The position numbers and the translations under genes are program-made. A stretch of 64,000 bases of DNA from Neorhizobium sp. NCHU2750 (GTDB lineage: Bacteria; Pseudomonadota; Alphaproteobacteria; Rhizobiales; Rhizobiaceae), in the NCBI RefSeq assembly GCF_003597675.1, contig NZ_CP030828.1, positions 384,001-448,000 of the forward strand. Reading direction: 5' to 3'. Position 1 is the stretch's first letter. The number at the start of each line of letters is the position of its first letter. Under the pieces are notes generated by a model that did no database searches, was not told where the DNA came from, and saw only the letters and a list, made by a program, of their open reading frames with translations. This document shows positions 52,611-61,407 of this stretch, in pieces.

Positions 52611-52745
52611 CTCTTACCCTAACCCTCTGCCCGCAAGCGGGGAGAGGGGACGTGCCCCGCGCATGGTAAATGGAGAGGAAAACAGGGTGGCATATACCTT
52701 CTCCCCGCCTGCGGGGAGAAGGTGGCGGCAGCCGGATGAGGGGCG
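52611..52745. repeat. RIME-like rhizobial intergenic mosaic element
   Basis: Two GC-rich palindromes sit about 50 bases apart: 52623-52648 (12-bp arms, one mismatch, loop AA) and 52696-52723 (perfect 13-bp arms, loop CT). They are embedded in the CCCTCTGCCCGC and CTTCTCCCCGCC sequences typical of Rhizobium-specific intergenic mosaic elements. It lies between the carnitine dehydrogenase and the acyl-CoA dehydrogenase genes and may separate their transcripts. Confidence 0.75.
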
Positions 52746-52770
52746 GTTACGCCCAGAAGAGGGGATGACC

Positions 52771-53931
52771 ATGAATTTCGGACTGACCGACGAACAGGAA
52801 ATGATCGTCTCCACCGTGCGCAGCTTCGTCGAGACGGAAATCTATCCGCTGGAGGACGAGGTCGAGCGCCTTGGCTACGTGCCGAAAGAAATCGGGCAGG
52901 AGATCGCGCGGAAGACCAGGGAACTTGGCTTTTTCGGCTGCAACATGCCCGAAGACGTCGGCGGCGCGGGTCTCGACCACCTGACCTTCGCACTGGTCGA
53001 ACGTGAACTCGGTCGCGGATCGATGGCGCTCACCGTATTCTTCGGCCGCCCCTCCGGCATCCTGATGGGCTGCAATGCCGAACAGCGCGAAAAATATCTG
53101 ATACCCGCTACGACGGGTGAAAAATTCGATGCGCTTGCGATGACCGAGCCGGGCGCCGGGTCGGATGTGCGTGGAATGAAGACGTTTGCCAGGCAGGATG
53201 GGGACGACTGGATCGTCAACGGCACGAAACACTTCATCTCTCATGCCAATATTGCCGACTTCGTCATCGTCTTCATCGCAACCGGCGAGGAGCAGACGCC
53301 GCGGGGGCCGAAGAAGCTTATCACCTGTTTCCTTGTCGATCGCGGCACGCCCGGCTTCGAAATCCGCGAGGGCTACAATTCCGTCTCGCATCGCGGCTAC
53401 AAGAACACGATCCTCACCTTCGACGACTGCCGCCTGCCTTCGTCGCAGATCCTCGGAGAGCCGCATAAGGGGTTCGATCTTGCCAATGACTGGCTCTACG
53501 GCACGCGCCTGACGGTTGCCGCAAACTGCGTTGGCCGGGCCCGTCGCGTGTTCGACTATGCGCTCAACTATGCCGCCGAGCGCAAGCAGTTCGGCAAGCC
53601 GATCGGCGCCAATCAGGGCGTTTCCTTCAAGCTGGCCGATATGATCACCGAAATCGACGCGGCCGATTTTCTCACCCTGCACGGCGCCTGGCTGCTCGAC
53701 CAGAATAAGCCGTCGAACCGTGAGATCGCTTCCGCCAAGCTTTATGCTTCCGAGATGCTGGCCAGAGTGACGGATGAGGCGATCCAGATCTATGGCGGCA
53801 TGGGGCTGATGGACGATCTGCCATTGGCAAGGTTTTGGCGGGATGCCCGCGTCGAGCGCATCTGGGATGGAACATCGGAGATCCAACGGCACATCATCAG
53901 CCGCGACCTCCTCCGGCCCTTGGGAGCATGA
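52771..53931 (+). CDS. Acyl-CoA dehydrogenase (candidate gamma-butyrobetainyl-CoA/crotonobetainyl-CoA reductase family)
   Basis: About 386 residues with the standard acyl-CoA dehydrogenase fold: MNFGLTDEQEMIVSTVRSFV, TEPGAGSDVRGMKTFARQDG, IVNGTKHFISHANIADF, AERKQFGKPIGANQGVSFK, and the C-terminal IQIYGGMGLMDDLPLARFWR. FAD-dependent desaturation of an acyl-CoA. Start at 52771 because GAGGGG lies just upstream; an ATG at 52765 is too close to it. With the CoA ligase and CaiD-like hydratase that follow, the natural substrate may be gamma-butyrobetainyl-CoA. Confidence 0.88.
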   Translation: MNFGLTDEQEMIVSTVRSFVETEIYPLEDEVERLGYVPKEIGQEIARKTRELGFFGCNMPEDVGGAGLDHLTFALVERELGRGSMALTVFFGRPSGILMGCNAEQREKYLIPATTGEKFDALAMTEPGAGSDVRGMKTFARQDGDDWIVNGTKHFISHANIADFVIVFIATGEEQTPRGPKKLITCFLVDRGTPGFEIREGYNSVSHRGYKNTILTFDDCRLPSSQILGEPHKGFDLANDWLYGTRLTVAANCVGRARRVFDYALNYAAERKQFGKPIGANQGVSFKLADMITEIDAADFLTLHGAWLLDQNKPSNREIASAKLYASEMLARVTDEAIQIYGGMGLMDDLPLARFWRDARVERIWDGTSEIQRHIISRDLLRPLGA

Positions 53932-53935
53932 TCCG

Positions 53936-55993
53936 ATGCCCCGGCCGCTCGACCGACTGACGCGTCCCGAAACTATCGCCGTGTTTGGCGGCAAGGAGGC
54001 TGGCCGCGTCGTCGAACAATGTCGCAAGATGGGGTACGAAGGTCAGATCTGGCCGGTGCACCCAACCAAGGACGAGGTCCATGGCTACAAATGCTTTCGC
54101 TCAGTTGCTGATCTTCCCGGTGTGCCGGACGCTTCGTTCGTTGGTGTCAACCGGCAACTGACCATAGAGATCATCCGCGAGCTTTCAGCCTTGGGCGCCG
54201 GCGGCGCGGTATGTTACGCGTCAGGTTTTCGCGAGGCGGTAAACGAGCTTGCCGATGGCGATGCGTTGCAGACGCAACTGGTGGCGGCAGCAGGCGACAT
54301 GCCGATCCTTGGCCCAAACTGCTACGGCTTCATCAATATGCTGGACGGTGCGCTGATGTGGCCCGACCAACATGGCATGCTGCGGATTGATCGCGGCGTC
54401 GCAGTCCTGACGCAATCCTCCAACATCGCCTGCAATATCTCGATGCAGCAACGTGGCCTGCCGCTCGCCTATCTGATGACCGCCGGAAACCAGGCTCAAA
54501 CAGGACTGGCGGACCTTGCCTGCACCGTCATCAAGGACCCGAGGGTGACGGCGGTCGGTCTGCATGTCGAAGGGTTCGACAGCCTTGCCTCGCTGGAGGG
54601 GCTGGCGACGCTTTCAAGGACGCTCGGCAAGCCGGTTGTGATGCTGAAGGTCGGAAAATCCGAAGCGGCGCAATTGGCCACCGTCTCCCACACGGCATCG
54701 CTTGCCGGCAATGACAGGATCTCCTCCGCCATCCTGGCGAGGCTTGGTATAGCCCGGGTCGATACGCTGCCCGAACTTCTGGAAACGCTGAAGCTGCTGC
54801 ACCTCTATGGGCCGCTGCCGGGCAATGAGATCTCCTCGATGAGCTGTTCGGGCGGCGAAGCGTCGCTGATGGCCGATGCGGGCGTTCGAAGACGAATTTC
54901 CTATCGTGCGCTGCGCGATGAACAGAGCGCGCCGCTTCGCGAGACGCTTGGGCAGATGGTGACACTCGCTAACCCGCTCGACTATCACACCTTCGTCTGG
55001 GGCAACGGTGAGAAGCAGACGGCGGCTTTTTCGGCGATGATGCAGGGCGGCTATGCGCTCAATCTCGTCGTGCTCGATTTCCCTCGGCTCGATCGCTGCG
55101 ACGCCTCGGACTGGCTGACGACTGTCAACGCCGTCGTCGCGGCGCATCGGACGACGGGTGCCAATGCGGGGATTGTGACGACCATGGCAGAGAACCTGCC
55201 GGAGAGTGTCGCGATAGGCTTGATGCAGGATGGCGTGGTTCCCTTCTACGGTATCGAGGAAGCGCTGGCCGCCGCGGATGCCGCAGCCTTTATCGGCGCA
55301 GCCTGGGCCGCGCCGATGCCCGAACCGTTGTTGAAACCGGCAGCCGCTTCGGCCGATGTGATCACTCTCAGCGAGGACGAGGCCAAGCGCGAGCTTTCAG
55401 CCTATGGCCTGCCGGTGCCGGAAGGCCTCGTCGAGACATCGCCGGAGGCGGCGGGCACTGCGGCCGAAAGGCTGGGCTTTCCCATCGCCCTGAAAGGGCG
55501 CGGCGTTGCTCACAAGACGGAGGCGGGCGCTGTCAGGCTGAACCTGAAAAGCAGCGATGAGGTGATTTCTGCGGCAAAGGCCATGGCGGGTGTGGCCCAG
55601 GGCTATCTCGTGGAGAAAATGGCGGCAAAACCAGTGGCGGAAATCATCATCGGCGCGATGCGCGATCCCGTGGCCGGTCTCGTCATGACCGTTGGTGCCG
55701 GTGGCATATTCGTTGAATTGCTGGACGATACGGCGCTGATTACTCTTCCTGCTTCCGATGCCGCCATTTCCGAGGCCGTCGGCGGGTTGAAGATCATGAA
55801 ATTGCTGGAGGGCTATCGTGGCGGCCCGAGAGGCGATATCGCTGCCTTGGAGAAAGCGATAGCTTCGGTCGCCGCCTATCTCATGGCCAACGCCACCGAT
55901 ATCGAGGAGCTCGACATCAATCCGGTGATGGTCTTGCCGGAGGGCGAGGGTGTCGTGGCGGTGGATGCATTGATCAGACGGAGGATTGCATGA
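53936..55993 (+). CDS. NDP-forming acyl-CoA ligase (acetate-CoA ligase family, fused alpha-beta)
   Basis: About 685 residues. CoA-binding domain at the N-terminus (RPETIAVFGGKEAGRVVEQC), succinyl-CoA-ligase-like domain with the phospho-His segment (LATVSHTASLAGND, about residue 250), and an ATP-grasp half at the C-terminus (GLPVPEGLVETSPEAAGTAA; LKGRGVAHKTEAGAVRLNLK). This type makes a CoA ester with ATP to ADP. Start at 53936, 4 bases after the acyl-CoA dehydrogenase stop. Carnitine systems usually use AMP-forming CaiC or a CoA transferase, so an NDP-forming enzyme here is unusual. Coupled to the next gene (ATGA). Confidence 0.87.
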   Translation: MPRPLDRLTRPETIAVFGGKEAGRVVEQCRKMGYEGQIWPVHPTKDEVHGYKCFRSVADLPGVPDASFVGVNRQLTIEIIRELSALGAGGAVCYASGFREAVNELADGDALQTQLVAAAGDMPILGPNCYGFINMLDGALMWPDQHGMLRIDRGVAVLTQSSNIACNISMQQRGLPLAYLMTAGNQAQTGLADLACTVIKDPRVTAVGLHVEGFDSLASLEGLATLSRTLGKPVVMLKVGKSEAAQLATVSHTASLAGNDRISSAILARLGIARVDTLPELLETLKLLHLYGPLPGNEISSMSCSGGEASLMADAGVRRRISYRALRDEQSAPLRETLGQMVTLANPLDYHTFVWGNGEKQTAAFSAMMQGGYALNLVVLDFPRLDRCDASDWLTTVNAVVAAHRTTGANAGIVTTMAENLPESVAIGLMQDGVVPFYGIEEALAAADAAAFIGAAWAAPMPEPLLKPAAASADVITLSEDEAKRELSAYGLPVPEGLVETSPEAAGTAAERLGFPIALKGRGVAHKTEAGAVRLNLKSSDEVISAAKAMAGVAQGYLVEKMAAKPVAEIIIGAMRDPVAGLVMTVGAGGIFVELLDDTALITLPASDAAISEAVGGLKIMKLLEGYRGGPRGDIAALEKAIASVAAYLMANATDIEELDINPVMVLPEGEGVVAVDALIRRRIA

Positions 55994-56775
55994 GCGACGA
56001 ACCGATCAGGACCCGCCGCGAAGGGGGCATTCTGGAAATCACCATCGACCGGCCGAAGGCGAATGCGATCGACCTCGTCACCTCGCGGATCATGGGTCGG
56101 ATCTTTGCGGATTTCCGCGACGACGAGACGTTGCGCGTGGCGATCGTGACGGGTGCTGGTCCAAAGTTTTTCTGTCCCGGCTGGGATCTGAAGGCGGCTG
56201 CCGCAGGGGATGCCGTCGATGGTGATTACGGCATTGGTGGCTTTGGCGGCATGCAGGAGTTGCGTGATCTCAACAAGCCGATCATCGCGGCCGTGAATGG
56301 TATTTGCTGCGGTGGCGGACTTGAGATCGCGCTGTCGACGGATCTCATTCTTGCTGTCGAACATGCCACGTTCGCCTTGCCGGAGATCCGTTCCGGCACG
56401 GTGGCGGATGCGGCCTCGATCAAGCTGCCCAAGCGTATTCCCTATCATATCGCCATGGACATGCTGTTGACCGGTCGGTGGCTCGACGTTCACGAGGCGC
56501 ATCGCTGGGGCTTCGTCAACGAGGTGTTGCCGGCCGACAAATTGATGGATCGTGCCTGGGAACTCGCACGCCTGCTCGAGAGCGGCCCTCCGCTGGTCTA
56601 TGCCGCGATCAAGGAAGTGGTACGTTCAGCGGAAGGCGAGGCGTTCCAGACCACGATGAACAGGATAACAAGGCGGCAGTTCAAGACCGTGGACATTCTC
56701 TATTCCAGTGAAGACCAGCTGGAGGGTGCTCGTGCCTTTGCCGAAAAGCGCGATCCGGTCTGGAAAGGGAAATAG
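55990..56775 (+). CDS. Enoyl-CoA hydratase, CaiD-like (crotonobetainyl-CoA hydratase)
   Basis: 261 residues of the crotonase family with marked similarity to E. coli CaiD in memory: GGILEITIDRPKANAIDLVT near the N-terminus, WDLKAAAAGDAVDGDYG, ICCGGGLEIALSTDLILAVE, FALPEIRSGTVAD, and a C-terminus AFAEKRDPVWKGK that matches CaiD closely. It hydrates crotonobetainyl-CoA to carnitinyl-CoA in CaiD-type chemistry. Overlaps the CoA ligase gene by 4 bases (ATGA). Together with the neighbours it suggests gamma-butyrobetaine conversion to carnitine. Confidence 0.87.
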   Translation: MSDEPIRTRREGGILEITIDRPKANAIDLVTSRIMGRIFADFRDDETLRVAIVTGAGPKFFCPGWDLKAAAAGDAVDGDYGIGGFGGMQELRDLNKPIIAAVNGICCGGGLEIALSTDLILAVEHATFALPEIRSGTVADAASIKLPKRIPYHIAMDMLLTGRWLDVHEAHRWGFVNEVLPADKLMDRAWELARLLESGPPLVYAAIKEVVRSAEGEAFQTTMNRITRRQFKTVDILYSSEDQLEGARAFAEKRDPVWKGK

Positions 56776-56844
56776 GCAAGGGTCGGAAACACGGAACAAA
56801 AGGCATAGGTCTTCGGTTGCCTCTGGTGAGAGAGAGGATTGGCC

Positions 56845-57141
56845 ATGACCTATTCACTGATCACGTCCGATAGACACGGGACAACACGCCGGAGGCTCGC
56901 GACCGCCGAGGACGCAGTCGAAAATATCGACAGACTTCGCGGCAGGGGCATACAGGTAACCGTGACGATCGAAAGCGAAGCAGGCTGCCCCGAAGACCTG
57001 ACGGGATCCGAGCGGCGTATCATCGTCAAGGAAGGCCTGAGGGCTGCCATGGTCCATCGAGACAGGGGATGCTGCCCTTATGGTTGCGATGATAAGCGGC
57101 GGTCTCTCTGGTTGGCGGGATACGATTCCATAGAGCGTTGA
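56845..57141 (+). CDS. Small hypothetical protein
   Basis: 98 residues preceded by GAGAGAGGA at 56829-56837. No family recognised. The sequence is rich in Arg and Glu (TSDRHGTTRRRLATAEDAVE; VKEGLRAAMVHRDRGCCPYG), and the C-terminus has four cysteines in a short span if the last part is real. Lies between the CaiD-like and GNAT genes in the same direction. Could be a small DNA- or metal-binding protein, or a short frame without function. Confidence 0.4.
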   Translation: MTYSLITSDRHGTTRRRLATAEDAVENIDRLRGRGIQVTVTIESEAGCPEDLTGSERRIIVKEGLRAAMVHRDRGCCPYGCDDKRRSLWLAGYDSIER

Positions 57142-57193
57142 CTTTGGGCCAGAGGGCTGGATTATCGGCTCGATATTCAATCGAGTTCTTTTC

Positions 57194-57676
57194 ATGATCG
57201 TTGATTTCTTCCAGCCTGATGATGCCGAAGCGCTGGCGCCGCTTCTTGAAGAGATGCAGTCCTATTACAGCGTCTTCTGTCCACAAAGAGACAGCATCGT
57301 TGCCACGCTTCGAGCGCTTCCGGCGGGTGTCGAAATTCTGGTTGCCAGGCTGGACGATCGCATCGTGGCATTTGCAGGTTTCGGCGCAAACTATGCTGGT
57401 CCGGGGCTGAAGCCGGGCTTTTTCCTCAAGGATCTCTATGTCACGGCGTCAGTACGTGGTCGCAACATCGGCAAGACTCTGATGGCGAAGATTGCCGCCA
57501 TCGCTGTCGAGCGCGGTCATACCCGTATCGACTGGACTGCCTCGAAGGACGACGAAAAGCTGCTCCGCTTCTACGACAGGCTGGGCGGCAGCCGGAAGGA
57601 AGATCGCGTGTTCTTCCGGCTGGATGGCGCGGGGCTTAGGGCGCTTGCCAAAGAGGGGGCGCCTACGCTCGGCTGA
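57194..57676 (+). CDS. GNAT-family N-acetyltransferase
   Basis: 160 residues of the GNAT fold. Acetyl-CoA binding motif A is visible in LKDLYVTASVRGRNIGKTLM, followed by DWTASKDDEKLLRFYDRLGG. It transfers an acetyl group to an amine; substrate not recognisable. Its 3' end overlaps the end of the Rieske oxygenase gene on the opposite strand by 14 bases. Confidence 0.87.
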   Translation: MIVDFFQPDDAEALAPLLEEMQSYYSVFCPQRDSIVATLRALPAGVEILVARLDDRIVAFAGFGANYAGPGLKPGFFLKDLYVTASVRGRNIGKTLMAKIAAIAVERGHTRIDWTASKDDEKLLRFYDRLGGSRKEDRVFFRLDGAGLRALAKEGAPTLG

Positions 57677-58892
57677 TCTCGTCCAGATACCAGTCTATGT
57701 AGCGTAATTCGTTTTGCTCCATTGGTGCGATCGGACCGGGGGCGAAGAAGCGGGAAACGACACCGCGGGCGGTATGCTCGATGATGGCCTTGTCCTCATC
57801 CGTCGTCACCTTCCAAAGCCAGGTCAGCTTTTCGAGGTCGTAGTCGCGGCCCTCTTCTGCCTTTTCGTCCACCAGCCAGATCAGTTCCATCGCGCATGTG
57901 TCGACCGTCTTTGGAATGAAGCGGTAGATCATGCCATGGTCGGCATAGCAGACGAGAAAGGTGGTGCCGCCGAGATGGATGGATGTGACGCCGCCGTCGA
58001 AACCGGAGAAGCGGCCCATCAGGGTGCTAAGCGGCTGGCCATCCTCACTGCCGGTTTTCACCCCGTCGTAAAGCGCGTAGCGGAATGCATGGATCGCCTC
58101 GCGGTTTTCGGCAGAATTCTGCCAGTGATTTCCGGAGCCGACCTGGATACCGAGCGCACAGGTGCGCTCTTCCATCTTCGCGTTGAGCTCCTCGATCATG
58201 TGCAGCGGTTGCTCCAGTGCATGGGTCTCGGAATATTCGGGATGCGCCGGACCGCAGTGGTAGCATTCGACATAGTTTTCCACCGCAAGCTTCCAGTTGG
58301 CATTCAGCGGATAGCTCTGGCGGTAGGCAACCTTGGCCGAAGCCCAGCCATACTGTCCGCAAGTAGCGTGCAGCAGGTTCTCGACCTCTGAAAAGTCGAG
58401 CGGCTCTTCGGCGAAGGAGATGAACACGAGCCCCTCAATCACTTTCACATGCAATTTCCGCAGGCCGTGATCTTCACGGCGAAAATCCTTTGGCATCAGG
58501 CGGGCGGCCTTGAGCCGACCGTCATTGGCAAAAGTCCAGGCGTGATAGGGACAAACGAAGGATTTCGCATTGCCTCTATCCTTGGTGCAGACTTCCGCAC
58601 CGCGATGGCGACAGACATTGAGCATCGCATGCACCGTGCCGTCGCCCGCGCGGGTGAGGATCACTTGCTCTGGCCCGAGCCTGAACAGTTCGAAATCGTT
58701 GACATTCGGAATGACGCTTTCATGCGCCAGGCAGTGCCAATGGCGGAAGAAGACCCGTTGCATATCCCGTTCGAAGATTTCGGGGTCGAAATAGAAGGGA
58801 CGGGTGAGGCCATAGCCAGGCCTGTGTGCGGCCACCAACTGGTCGATGCGGTCGCCAGAAATGCCGTCCTCGGTTTTTTCGGATGCAAGCAT
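57663..58892 (-). CDS. Rieske non-heme iron oxygenase alpha subunit (glycine betaine monooxygenase-like)
   Basis: 409 residues. Rieske [2Fe-2S] ligands are Cys94, His96, Cys114 and His117 (CRHRG then CPYHAW). The mononuclear iron ligands lie in NYVECYHCGPAHPEY with a later Asp. Members in this clade demethylate quaternary amines (glycine betaine, stachydrine, carnitine). With two dimethylglycine/sarcosine-dehydrogenase-like genes directly upstream in the same direction, GbcA-like glycine betaine demethylation to dimethylglycine is the best fit. No reductase gene (GbcB type) is in the window. The gap to the flavoprotein genes is 61 bases. Confidence 0.88.
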   Translation of the reverse strand: MLASEKTEDGISGDRIDQLVAAHRPGYGLTRPFYFDPEIFERDMQRVFFRHWHCLAHESVIPNVNDFELFRLGPEQVILTRAGDGTVHAMLNVCRHRGAEVCTKDRGNAKSFVCPYHAWTFANDGRLKAARLMPKDFRREDHGLRKLHVKVIEGLVFISFAEEPLDFSEVENLLHATCGQYGWASAKVAYRQSYPLNANWKLAVENYVECYHCGPAHPEYSETHALEQPLHMIEELNAKMEERTCALGIQVGSGNHWQNSAENREAIHAFRYALYDGVKTGSEDGQPLSTLMGRFSGFDGGVTSIHLGGTTFLVCYADHGMIYRFIPKTVDTCAMELIWLVDEKAEEGRDYDLEKLTWLWKVTTDEDKAIIEHTARGVVSRFFAPGPIAPMEQNELRYIDWYLDEISRA

Positions 58893-58953
58893 GAGGTGGT
58901 CTCCTTATGGCCGTGGTACCGGCCTCTATTTTGGTGAGGGGCAGCTTCTAGTC

Positions 58954-61407
58954 TTACATCCGCACCCGCTCGGCCTTCGGGTCATACATCGGCTGAATCG
59001 ATGCTTCCGCCTTCACCCTCCGGCCGGCGATTTCGATTTCGTAGGTCGATGCCAGAACATCCGCGGCGCTTTCGCCCTTGCACGGCACGTAGCCCAGCCC
59101 GATCGCTCCGCCGAGGAAATGGCCGTAATTTCCCGACGTGATGGTCGAGACGATCTTGCCGTCGCGAACCACTGCCTCGTTATGGAAGAGCAGCGGCTCC
59201 GGATCTGTGAGCTTGAACTGCACAAGGCGGCGCTCCAGCCCTGCCTCTTTCTTGCGTAACACTGCGTCGCGGCCGATGAAGTCAGTTTTCTCCGTCCGCA
59301 CGGCAAAGCCCAGGCCTGCCTCCAGAACATGGTCTTCGTCGGTAATATCGTGGCCGAAATGGCGGAAAGCCTTTTCGATGCGGCAGCTGTCCAGCGTATG
59401 CAGGCCACAGAGTTTGAGGCCGGTGTCCAAGCCCGCGTGCTCGATCGCCTCGAAGACATGCGCCGTCTGGTCGGCCGGAATATAGAGTTCCCAGCCGAGT
59501 TCGCCCACATAGGTGACGCGGTGGGCGCGGGCGAGACCCATGCCGATCTCGAGTTCCTGCATGGTGCCGAAGGGGTTGGCCGCATTGGAAAAATCATTGG
59601 GGCTGACTTTTTCGATCAGCTCCCGCGACTTCGGTCCCATCAGGCAGAGCACGCTTTCCGCAGAGGTGACATCGGTGATGACGACGAATTCGCTCTCCAG
59701 ATTCTTCTTCAGCCAGGCAAGGTCGCGCTGAAGCGTGGCACCCGGTACGACGAGGAAGAAGGCCGTCTCCGAAAGGCGGGTTACGGTGAGATCACATTCG
59801 ATGCCGCCCTTGCGGTTTAGCATCTGCGTATAGACGATGCGGCCGACATGCACGTCGATCTGGTTGGCGCAGATCCGGTTGAGAAATGCGCAGGCATCAC
59901 GGCCTTCCACGCGGATCTTGCCGAACGAGGTCATGTCGAACAGGCCGACACCGGTCCTAACCGCCATATGTTCGTCACGCTGGTTTTCAAACCAGTTCTG
60001 GCGCTGCCAGCTGTAGCGATATTCGCGTTCCTGGCCTTCCGTCGCAAACCAGTTGGCGCGCTCCCAGCCCGCCACTTCGCCGAACACCGCACCGCGGGCC
60101 TTTAGATGCTCGTGGATCGGCGAGCGGCGCAGGCCGCGGGCCGTTGCCATCTGGCGATAGGGAAAATGGTCGTCGTAAAGCAGACCGAGCGTTTCCCTCA
60201 CGCGCTCGCGCAGGTAGGTTCGGTTCTTCTGGAAGGGCTGGGCGCGGCGGATGTCCACTTCCCACAGATCGAAGGGCGGCTCTCCGTCATTCATCCATTG
60301 GGCGAGCGCCATGCCCGCGCCGCCCGACGAAACAATGCCGATCGAGTTGTATCCGGCAGCCACCCAGTAGCCTTTGATCTCGGGCGTTTCGCCAAGATAG
60401 TAGCGATCATCCGGGGTAAAGCTTTCCGGTCCGCAGAAGAAGGTATGGATGCCGGCCGTTTCCAGCATCGGCATGCGGTTGATCGCCATTTCCAGGATTG
60501 GTTGGAAATGATCGAAATCGTCCGGTAGCTGGTCGAAGCAGAAGTCCTCGCGGATAACCTCGCCTTTCGCTGGCCAGGGCTTGGCCTTCAGTTCGAAGGC
60601 GCCGAGCAGCATCTTGCCGGCATCCTCCTTGTAATAGGCCTGTTCGTCCGGCACGCGCAGTACCGGCAATTGTGTCAGCCCGGTGATCGGTTCGGTCACC
60701 ACATAGAAGTGCTCGCAGGCATGCAGCGGAACCGTTACCCCCGACCGGGCGGCAAGATCACGCCCCCACATGCCGGCGCAGTTGACGACATTTTCGGTCT
60801 CGATGACATAGCGCTCGCCATTCTGCTCGCAGGCGACGCCAGTAACACGGCCGTTCCTGGTCATGACCTCGATGACCTTGACGCCTTCGATGATCGTGGC
60901 GCCGTTCTGACGGGCGCCCTTGGCAAGCGCCATGGCGATATTGGCCGGATCGCACTGGCCGTCGAGGGGCAGATGCACTGCGGCCTTGATGTCACCGATA
61001 TTGAGATGCGGATAAAGTGCCTTCGTCTCTTCGGGAGAGATTTCGCGCACATCGACATTGAAGGCGCGTGCGAGTGAGGCCTGACGATAGATCTCTTCCT
61101 TGCGCTCTTCCGTCAAAGCCACGGTCATTGAACCGTTCTGCCTCATGCCGGTGCCGATGCCTGTCTCGGCCTCGAGCCTGACATAGAGGTCGGCGGAGTA
61201 TTTGGCGAGCCGTGTCATGTTCTGGCTGGCGCGCAACTGGCCGATCAGGCCTGCCGCATGCCAGGTGGTGCCGGAGGTCAGTTGCTTGCGCTCGAGGAGC
61301 ACGACATCGGTCCAGCCAAGCTTGGCAAGATGATAGGCGACGGAACAACCGGACACACCGCCGCCGATGATGACTGCACGGGCCTTCTGCGGAATAGGCT
61401 TGCTCAT
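58954..61407 (-). CDS. FAD-dependent dimethylglycine/sarcosine dehydrogenase-like protein (with GcvT domain)
   Basis: About 817 residues. N-terminal DAO-type FAD domain (VIIGGGVSGCSVAYHLAKLG) with the covalent-flavin His in TSGTTWHAAG. C-terminal folate-binding GcvT/T-protein-like domain (GVGLFDMTSFGKIRVEGRDA; YVGELGWELYIPADQ). Oxidises N-methyl groups of dimethylglycine or sarcosine and passes the one-carbon unit to tetrahydrofolate. Start at 61407, overlapping the stop of the paralogous gene by 4 bases; a longer frame to 61638 lies wholly inside that paralogue and is rejected. Sits between its paralogue and the Rieske oxygenase. Confidence 0.9.
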   Translation of the reverse strand: MSKPIPQKARAVIIGGGVSGCSVAYHLAKLGWTDVVLLERKQLTSGTTWHAAGLIGQLRASQNMTRLAKYSADLYVRLEAETGIGTGMRQNGSMTVALTEERKEEIYRQASLARAFNVDVREISPEETKALYPHLNIGDIKAAVHLPLDGQCDPANIAMALAKGARQNGATIIEGVKVIEVMTRNGRVTGVACEQNGERYVIETENVVNCAGMWGRDLAARSGVTVPLHACEHFYVVTEPITGLTQLPVLRVPDEQAYYKEDAGKMLLGAFELKAKPWPAKGEVIREDFCFDQLPDDFDHFQPILEMAINRMPMLETAGIHTFFCGPESFTPDDRYYLGETPEIKGYWVAAGYNSIGIVSSGGAGMALAQWMNDGEPPFDLWEVDIRRAQPFQKNRTYLRERVRETLGLLYDDHFPYRQMATARGLRRSPIHEHLKARGAVFGEVAGWERANWFATEGQEREYRYSWQRQNWFENQRDEHMAVRTGVGLFDMTSFGKIRVEGRDACAFLNRICANQIDVHVGRIVYTQMLNRKGGIECDLTVTRLSETAFFLVVPGATLQRDLAWLKKNLESEFVVITDVTSAESVLCLMGPKSRELIEKVSPNDFSNAANPFGTMQELEIGMGLARAHRVTYVGELGWELYIPADQTAHVFEAIEHAGLDTGLKLCGLHTLDSCRIEKAFRHFGHDITDEDHVLEAGLGFAVRTEKTDFIGRDAVLRKKEAGLERRLVQFKLTDPEPLLFHNEAVVRDGKIVSTITSGNYGHFLGGAIGLGYVPCKGESAADVLASTYEIEIAGRRVKAEASIQPMYDPKAERVRM

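Noticed and set aside
52747..54027. 426-codon frame opposite the acyl-CoA dehydrogenase
   Set aside because: Antisense shadow with no recognisable family.
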